Positions 47,830 to 60,320 of a stretch of DNA of 64,000 bases are shown here, piece after piece (positions within the stretch are counted from its first letter, which is position 1; every line of letters starts with the position of its first letter). Below the pieces are notes generated by a model, which was given only the letters and a program-made list of their open reading frames with translations, was not told the DNA's origin and ran no database searches. A program made the position numbers and the translations under genes. This DNA is from Epiperipatus broadwayi (taxonomy: Eukaryota > Onychophora > Udeonychophora > Euonychophora > Peripatidae): NCBI GenBank assembly GCA_028023455.1, contig JAQFVV010000502.1:372001-436000 (forward strand), read 5' to 3'.

Positions 47830-50430
47830 TTTAAATCAAATTAATAATGTTTAATTTTATATGTTTTCCGATTGATAAAAATCATTTCCATTTTTTTTTC
47901 TCTTATTGTATAAATTATTTGTTGTTTAAATTTTAAATGATGAAATTTAAGGTTGGGTATAGACGTTGCATAGATTTGGTTGATAATGTTGTGGTTTTCA
48001 CATTCGATTAGAATATATGTCAACGATATCACTACAAGCATCTTACGATGAATGCTAATGGGATTTGTATATTCCCTATGCAAGTGACGCTTATCGATGA
48101 CTTTGTATTTTGATCGGTTGTGTTTAATTTGGGATGTTTTTGACCGTGGAATCTGTGCAGCTGATCTATACTCAACATTTTAAAACAAATTTTATAAAAT
48201 TCATTTGTGCGAACGTATCTAAATGTTAAATTTAAGTCGGGCGTGAATGGCTATATAGTTTTGTAAAGTTATATTAAGGGAGGGTAATCTTAGGTTATTC
48301 GTTTCGTAGTTGAATTGGCTCAATGGATTGGATATATTTGTGTAATTAGTAGATGTAGTATGAGATCCGCTTCGGGCAGGATTGCATATATACGCCACAC
48401 ACCTTCTGTTTGCCTATGGATGGGTTTGTAAGTCGGCAGAAGACCACAGTCCATTCCTATGGAGTTTTTTGTTTATTGTTCTACTCGCCAACAGATGTCA
48501 CATTCCTGTTGGTGGAGAGTCCATGTCTTCTCTAATCTACTTACTGATCAGATGTACTTTCCTGACAGTATAGTATTTTGTGTTGTCGTATCATGCTACA
48601 TTGAATACATGAATGTATCAGATGGATTGGCGCCAGTTGATTGTGAAATTTGTTGCCTAAGGTTAAATCAGGGAAGAATATTTTCTTTTCAAATGCAGAT
48701 CTATGTAGTCTATTTATACTTGACTATCTAAATAAAATATTAAACTCATTGAAACTTAGTTAAATGTAAAATTAAAAGTTAATATAAAAATCTAAAATGT
48801 TAAACTTATTCCTCAAAATCTAAATGTTATTTTATATGTGCGTAAATAAATATTTTTATGTATTAATTTCTGGCAGTGGCTTTTATTTATTGATATTTAA
48901 GATATAAATTAAGATATAGATTTTTATCTCTGCGTCTCCGCTGAGCTAGTGACTTGGGCTAACGATCGGAATATTTAAATAAAGTGGAATCTTAACAGCG
49001 CGTATCTGCCTACTTTATAAATTTTTCTAGGTTTAAATGCCTAGATGGCGCTCTGGTAGTTGCAGATATTGTTTTTGCGGTTAGATTCGATCTTCACTTT
49101 CATTTCGATCGTTATACACCAGATATATGTTATAATGTGTTAATTTAAAAATGTGCGTGTATTAAATTAGATTATCAAGATGTTTAAATTTGGTCAATTA
49201 ATGTTGGGTAATAAATTATCTTTAAACTTAATTAATATTAATTAAAATAAAATGTCTTTAAACTTAAACTTTATTTGTCAGTCAATTCTTTTTACCAACC
49301 TTTTTATTAATTCTTTCCACCAATAATTTTGTATAATTTTGTTATTGAATTAAAATTAGACTGAGCTAGTTTTAGGAAATGTTTCGAGCGCTGGATTATG
49401 AGCCTACTGCCCGAATACATTAGTCCTTGGACTAGCTGGCACCCTGGGGTTTACTCCGAAACAAATAAAGTATTTGGATAGTAGGAGTTTGAATCTAGCA
49501 GCTGAGGTGGGCCATTGTTGATAGTTGGTCTATCAATAAGATCTCCCATTTTGCTCGAACATGCCGGTTTGTTCACGTAACATTTATAAGATTATAAATG
49601 TATTATGAAGGAGTTTGAAACCAGTCAAAACTTATATATACATATAAGTAAGTGGTTTCAATGGTTCGACCCGGTATAATATATATATATATATGAGAAT
49701 AATCAGATAAAATATTTAGCTTTAAATAATTAGTAACATAAAATATTTAATGTAATTGTAATTAAAAAAATATAAAATAATGAATTTAAGTCTTAACTTT
49801 GATTTTAACCATTGATGAGTTTGTAATGAACATTACATAAATTTTTAGAATTGAATTCAGCAGTACATCAATTTATAATATTTTTATTTTTGTGTTTGAA
49901 ATATGTTCTAATGGTTAATTCATTCATGTTAATTTACAGTGCAAGAAAGAAATAGTTGGTGGGTGTTCATTTATGTCTACTAATCCTGCATAAATATTTT
50001 AGTGCAGGTTTTAGTTCAGAACCTAAAAGCAAATGCTCACAAACTGATCCATGTTTTTTTCTATTTGTGAGTCATTTTAAAATCCATGTGTACCAGTGGT
50101 TATAATATTAAGTTACAGAGATTGTTTACAATAATCTAGCTGCTATATGGTTGCCTGCATTTCTTAATGTATTATCTATAACTTTCAATTTATTTCACAA
50201 CTGATTAGGAATTGTTTAAAAAAAAAAACAGGTCATATGTTTTTTTTCTTCATATATTTGCAAACATATATTAAATTTCAGAAACAGAATTCAATTAATT
50301 TAAGATAATCACAGATAATTATTTTAAGGATTTAAAAATAGATTCTGCTTGCAGAAGCAAGTTTGCAAAAATAAGTAAAAAATCAAAAAGAATATAATAT
50401 TTGAATACAAATATACTATATACTTGAGTT
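47830..50430. other. no gene; two GC-richer patches
   Basis: Patches at about 48300-48740 and 49370-49690 are richer in GC and have the feel of old repeats (GGCTCAATGG at 48318 resembles an A box; ACCCGGTATA precedes a TA run at 49669). At 49043-49054 AGATGGCGCTCT resembles the core of the CTCF motif. None can be assigned firmly. Confidence 0.35.
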
Positions 50431-50439
50431 TTATTTGTA

Positions 50440-50830
50440 ATTATAAGGGGTCTGAATACAGGTCTTCAAGCTCTCTTTAGCTATCCACTTCATCTCATAC
50501 AGCCAATACACATTATGACACACATGTATAAATAATAAATAATCTCCAATATATGTATTTTGTGCTGAACCAGTACTCATCAGTTGGTCTAGATCATCAT
50601 ATCCCACACATGTATGTAATCAGTGTTTGATATATGTTAATCTAGAAAATTTTCAAACGTTAATGGACAGGCTACAATGTACTCCACCTTCCAACTCTTC
50701 CGCTATCTATACTATTGAAAATCTGATAATGGAATGCCCAAATCTCTTGATGATTTCAATATTATTATCATGCCCATTTTGACTCTCATGTGTAGGACCT
50801 TGATGGTCAGGATACAGTCTGAATTTTGTC
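50440..50830 (-). mobile_element. hammerhead/tRNA-like repeat, unit 1
   Basis: A complete unit on the minus strand. From high to low coordinates: AATCTGATAATGGAATGCCC region, GTTAATGGACAGG block, hammerhead, then TGGATAGCTAAAGAGAGC (A-box-like) and TATTCAGACCCC (B-box-like). The same order is found in the plus-strand units at 51281 and 52610. Confidence 0.75.
50544..50588 (-). ncRNA. hammerhead, one core mutation
   Basis: Minus strand GACCAA, CTGATGA (50577-50583), stem II GTACT/AGCAC with loop GGTTC (one mismatch), AAAA in place of GAAA, TACATATA and TTGG closing stem I. Only the G12 to A change breaks the core; this position follows a C. Confidence 0.7.
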
Positions 50831-50869
50831 ATACCTTAATATAAGTATATTATATGTTTGGAGTTTTAG

Positions 50870-51240
50870 TTGTAATTGTAAGGAATTTGAACAGAGACTT
50901 TCAAGGTTTCTTCAGCTATCCACTCCATCTATACAATCAATAAACATGGCTGCACCCATGACTGAAGAGTTGGAGGGTGGTGTAGATTGAAATCTGTTTA
51001 TTAAAATATGAAAATTTACTATCTTAATATAAACCAAGCCCTTATTATATATGTGTGGAGGAGATGATGATATGCACCAACTGATGAATACTGGTTCAGC
51101 ATGAAACATGTGTATTCTAAGCATTTATCTTTTACATATGTGTATTGGTTGTATGCGATGGAGTGGATAGCTGAAGAGAGCATGAAAGTTTGTGTTCAAA
51201 TCCCTTATAATTACAACTAAATTCCAAGTATATAGTATAC
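50870..51240 (+). mobile_element. hammerhead/tRNA-like repeat, unit 2, with inverted start
   Basis: A short minus-oriented piece (about 50870-50945, with TTCAGCTATCCACTCC) joins a plus-oriented unit (50955-51240) with the GACTGAAGAGTTGG block, hammerhead, TAGCTGAAGAG A-box-like and TGTTCAAATCC B-box-like sites. The switch of strand within one insertion is again a foldback. Confidence 0.7.
51077..51115 (+). ncRNA. hammerhead, core boxes intact
   Basis: CTGATGA (51081-51087), stem II ATACT/AGCAT with loop GGTTC (one mismatch) and GAAA (51103-51106) are kept. The 3' part (CATGTGTATTCT) no longer pairs properly for stem I, so cleavage is doubtful. Confidence 0.6.
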
Positions 51241-51280
51241 TTGTATTCAAATATTACAAATTTAGCCTGTATCCTTCCCA

Positions 51281-51690
51281 TCCCTATTCTGTGTATTTAA
51301 ATGGATGATGTTCTATACATGATAGGTTAGAATGATTTAAAGTCAATATGGACATGACAATAATATTGGCATCATCAAGGCATTTGGGCATTCCATCATC
51401 AGATTATTAGTGATTTGGTTGTCTGAAGAGTTGTTGGGTGGAACATATTGAAGACTGTCCATTAAAGTTTGAAGATTTACTATCTTAATATAAACTGAGC
51501 AATAATTATATATATATATATGGGATATAACTATATGGACCAGCTGATGAGTGCTGGTTCAGCACAAAATACATATATTGGAGATCATTTATTATGTGCA
51601 TGCGTGGTCATGTGTATCAGTTGTTTGAGATGGAGTAAATATCTGAGGAGAGCTTGAAGATCTGTGTTCAAATCCCTTGTAATTAGAAAG
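51281..51690 (+). mobile_element. hammerhead/tRNA-like repeat, unit 3
   Basis: A full plus-strand unit of about 410 bp: TTTAAATGGATGATG, CCATCATCAGATTATT, AAGTTTGAAGATTTACTATC, a TA run, hammerhead, then AGGAGAGCTTGAAG and TGTTCAAATCC. It lines up with unit 4 over its length. Confidence 0.75.
51538..51581 (+). ncRNA. hammerhead, one core mutation
   Basis: GACCAG, CTGATGA (51544-51550), a perfect five-pair stem II GTGCT/AGCAC with loop GGTTC, AAAA (for GAAA), TACATATA and TTGG. As in the 50544 copy, the only core defect is G12 to A after C. Confidence 0.7.
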
Positions 51691-51699
51691 AATACAATT

Positions 51700-52208
51700 T
51701 AATATAAAAAGTATTTAACTATATCTAATCTTATATTTATTTATTATAATTAATGTGGAATTAGATATTTTACTTTTAAAAATGTAAAAATATATATTTA
51801 AATAGACAAACAGTGCAATCCTTTATAATGTTTATCAGTCCTTCTCTGAAAACATTGTCTTTCATCCACATTTAAAGATAGCCCTAACCTTTGAGTCAAC
51901 AATAGGCAATTATACTCCATCTAATAGCAATTTGATTTCTTTTATTTTAAACATGCTGACATTGTCTCTAACAGACATTAAATTGATGCCAATTCCAGAT
52001 ATTTTGACCATTGCATTAATATTCTATCTTTAAAAAATTGTTGCATTAGTATGTACTTTTATTGTTATGCTTCACAAAATCAAAATACATTGTTATACTG
52101 AGACTTGTTTCCATTGCTATAAACAGGTGCATATTTATTTTTATAAATTGTACTAATGGTACAGTAACAGGACATGAAAAGTTTTATACATCATTAAAAC
52201 AATCGTTT
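51700..52208. other. no recognisable feature
   Basis: AT-rich spacer between repeat units. No ORF apart from one extended by the TAA tract. Confidence 0.35.
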
Positions 52209-52389
<181 letters not shown>

Positions 52390-52609
52390 CGACTATGATG
52401 ATAATTTTATTTATTAATTTACATCTTCCATACAGATTGAAATATACAAATCATTTATAGGCAGATAATATAAATATAATAAATATATACATATATAGCA
52501 GAAAGCTAATATGCAATTAGTATTTTTTATAATATAGATTTCTTTATGTTTATAAATTTATCTTTATCTAGAGTTAAAATGTCTATTTCTAATTTATTAT
52601 CAATAGTAT

Positions 52610-53040
52610 TACATAGTAGAGATGTCTGCCCATCCCTTGTATATGTATTAAATGGATTATGTCCTGTACATGAGGGGGTCAGATTGACTTTAGGTCAACA
52701 TGGGTGTGACAAGAATCTTGGCCTCAGGGTGGCCTTTGAGCGTTCCATCATCAGATTTTCAATTGGATGGATGGTTGAAGAGTTGCAGTAGATTTCCATT
52801 AAAGTATGAAGATTGGATATCTTAATATAATCTGAGCACTTATAGCATATATGTGTAGAGATGGTAATCTGGACCAACTGATGATTGCTGATTTAGCATG
52901 AAATACGTATATTGGTGATTATGTATCTTTTCAACATATATGTGTTCAAGTGTATTAGTGTTATGAGATAGAGTGGAGAGTGGTAGTTCAAGTAAAAGTC
53001 TGTGCTCATATACCCTATATATTATATCAGTAGTATATTG
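52610..53040 (+). mobile_element. hammerhead/tRNA-like repeat, unit 4
   Basis: A full plus-strand unit: AAATGGATTATGTCCTG, CCATCATCAGATTTTC, AAGTATGAAGATTGGATATC, hammerhead with intact core, then GAGTGGAGAGTGGTAG. The box-B-like part is more diverged than in unit 3. The first half reads GGTCAACATGGGTGTGACAA and keeps more CG-type sites than the others. Confidence 0.75.
52874..52915 (+). ncRNA. hammerhead ribozyme, intact core
   Basis: Every conserved base is present: CTGATGA (52878-52884), GAAA (52900-52903) and the closing AUA triplet at 52909-52911. Stem I CCAA (52874-52877) pairs with TTGG (52912-52915). Stem II TGCT/AGCA has loop GATTT with a T-T at its base. Stem III is the self-complementary ATACGTAT, so a monomer has almost no loop; such short stem III forms are known to work as double hammerheads in dimers. 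Predicted cleavage is after 52911. Activity is inferred. Confidence 0.7.
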
Positions 53041-53229
53041 GATAACTTTCTTATTCTTTGTAAAGTAGAGTGTTCTAAATAAAAAGTTTTAGTAGTTGAT
53101 ATTTCTATTTTCTCATGCTACCTCGTGTTTCTTATTAATTCTTAAATTTAATTTTAGTTATACAATTTGAATAGCATAAGTTCCTCATATATAATATTAT
53201 ATAGTAATATTAGATCTTTTAATTGTCTC

Positions 53230-54480
53230 TGTTTTATAAGTGAAAGATAATACTTCCGTCAAGCGTTGTTAGCCGAGAGGCAGCCATCTTGCAAGCAAGT
53301 AGTTGGTTGCAGACGGTTGTGGGTTCGCCTCCCGGACGATGCTATGACATATGAAAAAAAAAAAAAAAGATAATACTTTTTCTGATTTGCAATTATATAT
53401 TTTATAAAATTATTAAATATTTTCTGTAGCATGTTTATCATTGTTATATGGTTTCTATTCCATATTTCTGATCCAAAATGTGTCACTGGCAGTACTAGAG
53501 CTTTAAATAATATAATTTTTGTTTCTATGGAGATGTTTTTACCATTTCTCAATATTCTTCCTATAGATTTATAAAAAAAAAATTTATTTCTTTATAGTGT
53601 GTGTTGTAGTCAAAATTTATTCCAAGATTCTTATGAGATTCGTTTTTATATAATTTTTATTACCTATATAATAATTTGTTTTAAAAACTGTAGAGTTTCT
53701 GATACACTATTCAACATAACATTTTTCAACATTTATTTTCAAGTTGTTATCGTTGCGCCATTTTTCAAAACTATTTAGATCACTTTGTAACTTAATCTTC
53801 TCACATGAATCGTTTATTACCTTAAATATCTTATCAGCAGCATATGGTAAAATTTCTGAATATTTTATATTTTGGTCTATATCTACTGAAAAAATATTAA
53901 ATAATAATGATGCCAAAACCCCTCCTTGAGGTACATCTTGATTAATATTTATTAATTCATTAGATTTATTATTGAGATAGATATAAATCTTGTGATCTTT
54001 TAAGTAAGACACTATCCAATTAATTGATTTTATATTTACATTCAAATTAATCGGTTTGACTATTATTAATTTATGAGAGATTAAATCAAAAGTAGATGTC
54101 AAATCCAGATATATGATATCAATTCTTTTTCTGGCATTTAAGATATGTGCTATATGATCTTCAATTGTTTTAAGATTAGTAATGATGATTTTTTTTGGTA
54201 CAAAACCATGTTGAGATTTTGTCATAATCTTATTAATATCATTTTTTAGTTTTGAATAAAAACAATTTTGAATAAAAACAATTTTCAAAAATGATATAAA
54301 GAGTTGGTAAAATTGACATCTTTAGATCATCTTTTGCACCTTTTTTATAAGTAGGAACATATCTAGTTACTTTTAAATCCCTAGGAAAAATCTTTTTGTT
54401 TAATGATGGCTGCAATAATTTTGGGATTGAAGGAGCTATTAATTCACAGCATCCTATAAATTAAAGTTCTTTTTATTTCT
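53230..54480 (-). pseudogene. LINE family C1: CR1/Jockey-like reverse transcriptase
   Basis: From high to low: FPRDLKVTRYVPTYKKG, SQHGFVPKK, motif A DLTSTFDLISHKLI, motif B VPQGGVLASLLFNIF, motif C YAADKIF (YADD degenerated), motif D region LKINVEKCYV, then the thumb-type ETKIILFKALVLPVTHFGSE. Frames change near 54290 and 53700. Motif C has lost the second Asp, so it is inactive. A SINE has inserted into its 3' part. Confidence 0.8.
53256..53365 (+). mobile_element. tRNA-derived SINE with target duplication
   Basis: The head has A box TAGCCGAGAGG (53270-53280) and B box GGTTCGCCTCC (53322-53332), followed by TGACATATG and an A run. AAAGATAATACTT occurs on both sides (53243-53255 and 53366-53378), a clear 13-bp target-site duplication. 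It sits inside the LINE remnant, so it arrived later. Tail and overall length match the element at 40357. Confidence 0.85.
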
Positions 54481-55040
54481 AAGTTTTTTTATTGATCTTT
54501 CAATATCTTGCAGAGCAGTTGTCCCGAGTTAGCAGGCTGCTAATGATACATGAGAAAAAAAATAGTTTTTTGAAGAATAATCAGAAACACTTTTGTTATA
54601 CTCATTAGTTGTTTTATTTGTTTTCTTGGTATTGTAATATTTTTCAAAATGTTGACAGAATTCATTTAATGTTATATCGTTATAATTAGATATCAATGCC
54701 ACATTTTTTGTGTTACATTGATATGTTTATTAAAATCTCAAAATGCTTTAGGCTGATATTTAAAATCTATTTTTAACTTTTTAATATGACTTTTATAATC
54801 TTGTTTTGTATTACATTGTTATAATAAATTATGCTTTTTGTTTTAATAATGATGTTCTTTTCTTCTTATAATAAATCGAAGTTCTAGTAAACCGTATAGG
54901 AATTTTTTTTTTTTTTGGGGGGGGGATAGTGTTTGATATATTTTGATTGATAATATTATAAATGGACATCAGAAATTTTTTAGTAGCAATATTTATATTA
55001 TTAATATTGTTTAAGAAATTCCAATCATAGTTTTAAAATT
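54481..55040. other. probable LINE-C1 5' sequence, unresolved
   Basis: Minus-strand similarity to the LINE fades here. A run of twelve T followed by nine G (about 54907-54927) stands out. Otherwise AT-rich. Confidence 0.35.
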
Positions 55041-55048
55041 ATCATATA

Positions 55049-55160
<112 letters not shown>

Positions 55161-55259
55161 GTATTTATTTATTACAATAATATATAAACAATACGAAATT
55201 AATATAACTCTAAACAAGGAAATATTTGTGCAAGTAGTCATATATATATATACAAAATA

Positions 55260-57960
55260 ATAATAATAATTTCTATTTAATTACAAAATCACAATAAAAA
55301 CAATGTAATAAATTACAAAATATTAATCAAAATAACTACGAAGAATATAACCAAAATCACAAATATTTTTAAACATAGCAAGTGATATGTGGCCAGTATC
55401 TGACGAATAATCAGAGACGAAAGAATTAACAACCTAATATCATTATAATTGAACGCCTAGGATTACTTTCCAAATTAAAAGAAGGCAATGTCAATTAAAA
55501 GTTTTTAGCTAAATGAGTATTTATTTTAAAAATTTTTGTACATAAAACATAATGATGACAAAATATATCAATAATTCGATATTTATAAAGATTAACAACA
55601 GATAAAACAACCAATACAATAGATATTCTGTACCGAAGTTGATTTAGACTTTCCAGAAATAATATGCATGGTGTAATTTTGTAAAACACATAATGATGAC
55701 AAAGTGTAAGAAGTGCAACCAATCCAAATATAAATATTATAAGACAATATATTTCGATAACATGAGTCATAAATAGTTAACAAAACAGACCTAGGCAAAA
55801 ATTTAACTAAATAATAAAATAAATAATTAATCTTATATAACTTTGAACACAAAAAAACAATATGACTTGACCAAGATAACATAGAATCAATGAAATCTTC
55901 CAAACAACAATAATTATCAACAAAAACAATATTACCACAAGTACAAATGCTATTACAATGAACTCTACATTGGCTACAAATAGAAATATTCACAAAATGA
56001 GAAACAAATTTATGAGAAAAAAGACTAGCTCTCATTTTATTACAATTGACTGTCAAACAATTTAACATAATGCAATTACTAATTAAAGCCAAATTCTAAT
56101 TAATCATTTGTTCAATAAGACTATATAAATTGCACCAAAAAATAGAGCAATATCATCAACAAAACCAAAAATCACTAAATTCAAAGGCAACTCAAAAATA
56201 TCAGTAATATAAATCAAAAATAATATTGGACCAAGTACACAACCCTGTGAAACTACATTATTTATCAATTAAAAACCACTAATAATGCCATTAACTTTGG
56301 TTGTCTGTTTTCTGTCTTTTAAATAACTTTGTAACCAAAAAACAAAATGGCTTCTAAAGTCATATGAATATAATCACTGAAGAAGTGAACAGAATCAAAT
56401 GCTTTAGAAAGATATAAATATATTCTGCAGTCTTAAGATAATTATCTAACAGTGATGTCAAATTATTCACATGATTATTAAGAGCATCTATAGTATTTTT
56501 TAAGTAATGAAATCATATTGATGCATAAAAACCACTCCGTGCTCAATTAAGAATGACATCATTTTATCCTTAACTATATCAAACAGTTTAGAAACGATTG
56601 AAATGATCGAAATAAGTCTGTAGTTGCTGTTAAGTAATGGATCATTTTTTATAGATTGGCATAATAATACCAATCTTCAAACACTCGGGAAACAGACCAG
56701 CATTTAATGAAAGATTGAACAAATAAAGCAAAACTGATATAAATATAAGCTTATTATCTGCTAGATATTTTTGAAGTTAAATTATCCAAACCAGAAGATC
56801 TAACATTTTTTAAACAATCAATCAAGTGAGATAATTGAATATCAGAAACTTCGAAACAGAAAAAATAATTGGCAAAAGAATCAAAAGCCAAATTATTATT
56901 ACAAGCTTCCATCTGTGACTTATTTAACATAATTACAAAGATCAACAACATATTTTTCAATACCGTTAACATTTAATAATTTTTAACAAAATCAATTCAA
57001 TTAGAGGATATTTTTAATCGAGAAATTAATTGTTTTCCACTTCAAAGAAGTATTTTTACCACAGAGGAATTTCTAAAATAACGCAATTTCACAATTTCAC
57101 GTTTTTAATATCATATTTCATTTGCTTATTAATCTTTTTCACATCACAGCCACAATTCCTTCTCAATTTTTTTTTTTCAATTAATTGATCAGTTATCCAT
57201 AAAGACTGCTTTTTATTCTTACTAACCAATTTTATAAAATCAGTCCCATCAGCAATTAAAGAGGAACAAATATTTTGAAATTGTGCAAAAGTTAAATCTA
57301 TATTAGAGCGTACAAAATACTACTCTATCTCTGATTAGACAACAAATTAGCTAATTTAGCATGTGATAGAGTATCAACACATGAATGTGTGTATGGTTTA
57401 TTATGAGAGAAAAACAATTTCAAAAGAATTGCACAATGGTCTGTAATGGCTACATCAGATCCACTTGACTCATAATTAAAATATTTACTAGATCTAGGCA
57501 AAAAAATTATCTGCTAAAGCCATAACTATATAACAAATTCAAATATCTACTAGAATCATTTTTTTCTCTTTAACAGCAAATCAATATGTAAATCACCAAT
57601 AAATACTGCAGAAGATGAATCCATCTTAGATAGAAAAGATTCAAATTCATTTATAAAAGATATAATAGAGTTAGTATACGCTCTATTCAAAGCAATTAAA
57701 GAAAAATTTATGTGCGGAAAAGTAAATGTAACCAATACAGATTTAGCACTATTAAATACTGGAATATAATTATGTATAACTCAAACCAATTTTTACAAAA
57801 AGTCATTACATCTCCAGAACGCAAAGAAGTTCATAGTGTTGAATACTCATATAGTCACCCAGTTTATATAAATAAGTTCCTCAGCTGAGATCCGTGATTC
57901 AATTAAAATTATAAAGCCATAAAAACAAAATAGAAATTCACTTTAATAAGTAATTAAATC
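55260..57960 (-). pseudogene. LINE family C2: CR1/Jockey-like, endonuclease to thumb
   Basis: Domains in order on the minus strand: endonuclease with FIGDLHIDLLLK (near 57620) and ITDHCAILLKLFFS (near 57440), then the reverse transcriptase start GLFPECLKIGIIMPIYK (near 56690), motif B VSQGCVLGPILFLIYI, motif C FGFVDDIALFF (near 56150), and thumb LEDFIDSMLSWSSHI and LLTIYDSCYRNILSY. The catalytic DD of the polymerase is intact, but many stops and frame changes make it inactive. It is a different element from that at 53-54 kb. Confidence 0.8.
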
Positions 57961-59150
57961 ATCAAAATGTGAATGTAAACTACGAATATTTAGATGAAAA
58001 ATATTAAAATCATTTCTACAATTAGGGAGTTAAATAGACCATTTACATGGACATAAATTTCACAAAGACAACAAATCATCTTCATTCTTAATTAAAATAT
58101 GAGTTGAATTAATGCCATTTGTCAATAGACAAAACCATTGTAAATAAATGCCTAGTAAACTAAGAAATACATTGATTAATAAAAATACACCGATTATTAT
58201 TTCTATATCAAATAGGTATATAACGATTATACTTTTAAGTAAAAATGATCTTGCCAAATTACGGGAAGCAAAACACTACACAAGACCTGGTTTATAAGAA
58301 TACCTTTTTGTACGAAATATTTTTCCTATATCATTGCTTAAAAAAACAATCGATTTCAAGTTCTACTGCTATTTTTTAAATAATTTGTGGCAAACCTTCA
58401 CTATTTTGCTGAGAAATACTTTGTAATTCGATTTCATTCTCCATTTGAGCCCTTTCCAAAGCTTCAATACTATTCTTCAAGCAATATATATATATATATA
58501 TATATTAGAAACATCAAATATACTTACAAACCCTCGATTATTTCGGTCAATATTTTGATGCAAAATGTCCATATCAGCCTGCATTTTAATAACCATTTGT
58601 GCAAGTTCCTATAAAGTATAACTTCAACTTATCCATAATTTCTTGTAAAATTGAATTTGAGGAATCATCCAAAACAGAAGAAGAAGAAATAAAAAAGAGA
58701 AGGAGAATAAGATGATGATGATGATGATGATCATAATAATAATAATAATAATAATAATAATATGGTTATTGCATAGGAGTTCATAAAAAGTTTGAGCGCT
58801 AGAAGTAACAAAAGGCGTTATGATTCATGAATCTTGAATTTCAGGTCTATCATTTCCCAATGCATTAAATCATATAGACTTGCTGTTTATATTTCAAATT
58901 GATGAAAGGCAAAGGATTTCATGTTTTTTTATTATTTTCTAGTTTATCACGTAGTAAGTTATGCAAAACTACTTTAATTTTACTCCAAAAACTAATTTGA
59001 AGAATTGTGAGATTACCTCAAGTTTTTTAAATAAAGTTGAAAGTAAAGGTAAGCATTTAAATGGGTGTGTAAGCAGGAGTTTTTTAACTAAATAATTTAA
59101 GAAAATGTGCATGTAAAAAAGTGGATTCTACATTATTTCAAAAATGAAAA
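57961..59150. other. no gene; mixed microsatellite at 58711-58760
   Basis: AT-rich flank. GATGATGATG (58711-58731) followed by AAT repeats (58734-58760) and a short TA run (58486-58505) are the only features. Confidence 0.4.
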
Positions 59151-59159
59151 TTAAACTAC

Positions 59160-59400
59160 ACAATGTATGAATCTGAGACTTAACAAAAGATTACTATAAA
59201 GATTTTTGACTGCCAAACAAAGTATAGAAAAATGAAGGATGGAAGTAACAAGGGGAGACTGGAAACAAAATTATACTATTGAAAGATCAAATGGATATTA
59301 TCTAAAGATTTAAGAAACTGGAATGGATCTGGACTGGATATAGATCTTGTTTGAAATGGTTGAATGATCTAGAGAACTATTTTAGAATGATGTGAGAAAA
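59160..59400 (+). pseudogene. RTE-like LINE (family D) C-terminal fragment
   Basis: Frame-shifted remnants read MYESET, then TIKIFDCQTKYRKMKDG, GDWKQNYTIE and KKLEW-like sequence. This is the order after the polymerase of the element at 63211, whose copy reads LTYGSETWTFHRK at the equivalent place. It is a short, old, plus-strand fragment. Confidence 0.5.
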
Positions 59401-59877
59401 AAAAACTATTGATTAAAGAAACTGAATTAAACTTTGAAAGATTTTTATCTGGTAGTGGATGATGATAATGAATACAGAAATAAATGCACTTTACAAAAAA
59501 TATGCTCCATAGTATCTGTTATCAATTTGTGAATATTTTTTGACTAAGTTATAAAAACATATTTCTTCATTAATTTTCAAATTAGTAACCTGCATTCATA
59601 TGAATAATAATATATTCATGATAAGAGATATCTGCAAATGAATATTTACAATAGAAATAATATCTATCTATTATTTCCTTATATATAAATATATTTATTT
59701 ATACATTTTTAAAATATTTAGTTTTACTTCTTAATCGTATTTTAAATTTTATATCAAAGAATAAAACTTTTTATACTTCACCCTCTTTCACAACATCTAT
59801 GCCATCGATAAGGATTTATTAATCACTATCATTTCACATTTATTAGTTACTAAAGTTTATAATAAATGATATAGGTG

Positions 59878-60320
59878 TGTGAAAATAAAAATGTATGCTG
59901 TTAAAACAGCGATGAGTTTGCTAGTCATGTGAAATTTTGTTGGTTTTATACCAATCTTAGTCACAGAATAGACATACATATAGAAAAATAAGGGCACCAT
60001 AATATGCAGTAAATTGGTTTAGATCTATAGACATACAGACAAGTTAGTTTAGAAATAAAACATGTGTTTTTTTTAATTTGGCAGGTAACTTGATACTATA
60101 ATAGAGATGTAAATGATTGTTGCTGCATTAGACCCTAAACATCCAGGTGTAGTGTTCCAAGATCCAAAGCTCCTCACTGATGAAATCCATAAGCTTGAAA
60201 CTAGTCTGGAGATATTGGATACGGCAAGCACTAGGTGTGATGTAAAAAAAATAGTATGCTGCTAAAACATCACAGAATAAACTGGCATCACGTGTTAAAG
60301 TCAAAGGAGACATACATAAG
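59878..60320 (+). mobile_element. retrozyme-like repeat, just over one unit
   Basis: A segment with GTATGCTG, TAAAACA and CATGTG at about 59890-59935 recurs at about 60251-60300, giving a period of 361 bp. The unit between the two holds a hammerhead on the plus strand. A unit plus a partial second unit in tandem is the signature of a concatemer-derived insertion. No ORF. Confidence 0.65.
60162..60220 (+). ncRNA. hammerhead ribozyme, core boxes intact
   Basis: CTGATGA (60177-60183), GAAAC (60197-60201) and GTC (60204-60206) are all kept. Outer stem I ATCCAA/TTGGAT is perfect, and inner stem I TCCTCA/TGGAGA has one mismatch. Stem II AATC/GCTT with loop CATAA has one mismatch, so it is weak. 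It is a close relative of the 8587 ribozyme, with which it shares GATCCAAAGCTCCTCACTGA. Confidence 0.7.

Noticed and set aside
46470-47830. tRNA genes or a complete coding first exon near the promoter-like modules
   Set aside because: No cloverleaf fits, and the ATG-led frames are under 30 codons.
48459-48731. 90-codon ORF with many Cys
   Set aside because: No recognisable domain, in a patch that looks like old repeat, with an overlapping alternative frame; support too weak.
53256-53340. functional tRNA gene
   Set aside because: A and B boxes are good, but the stems do not close and an A tail plus target duplication show that it is a SINE.
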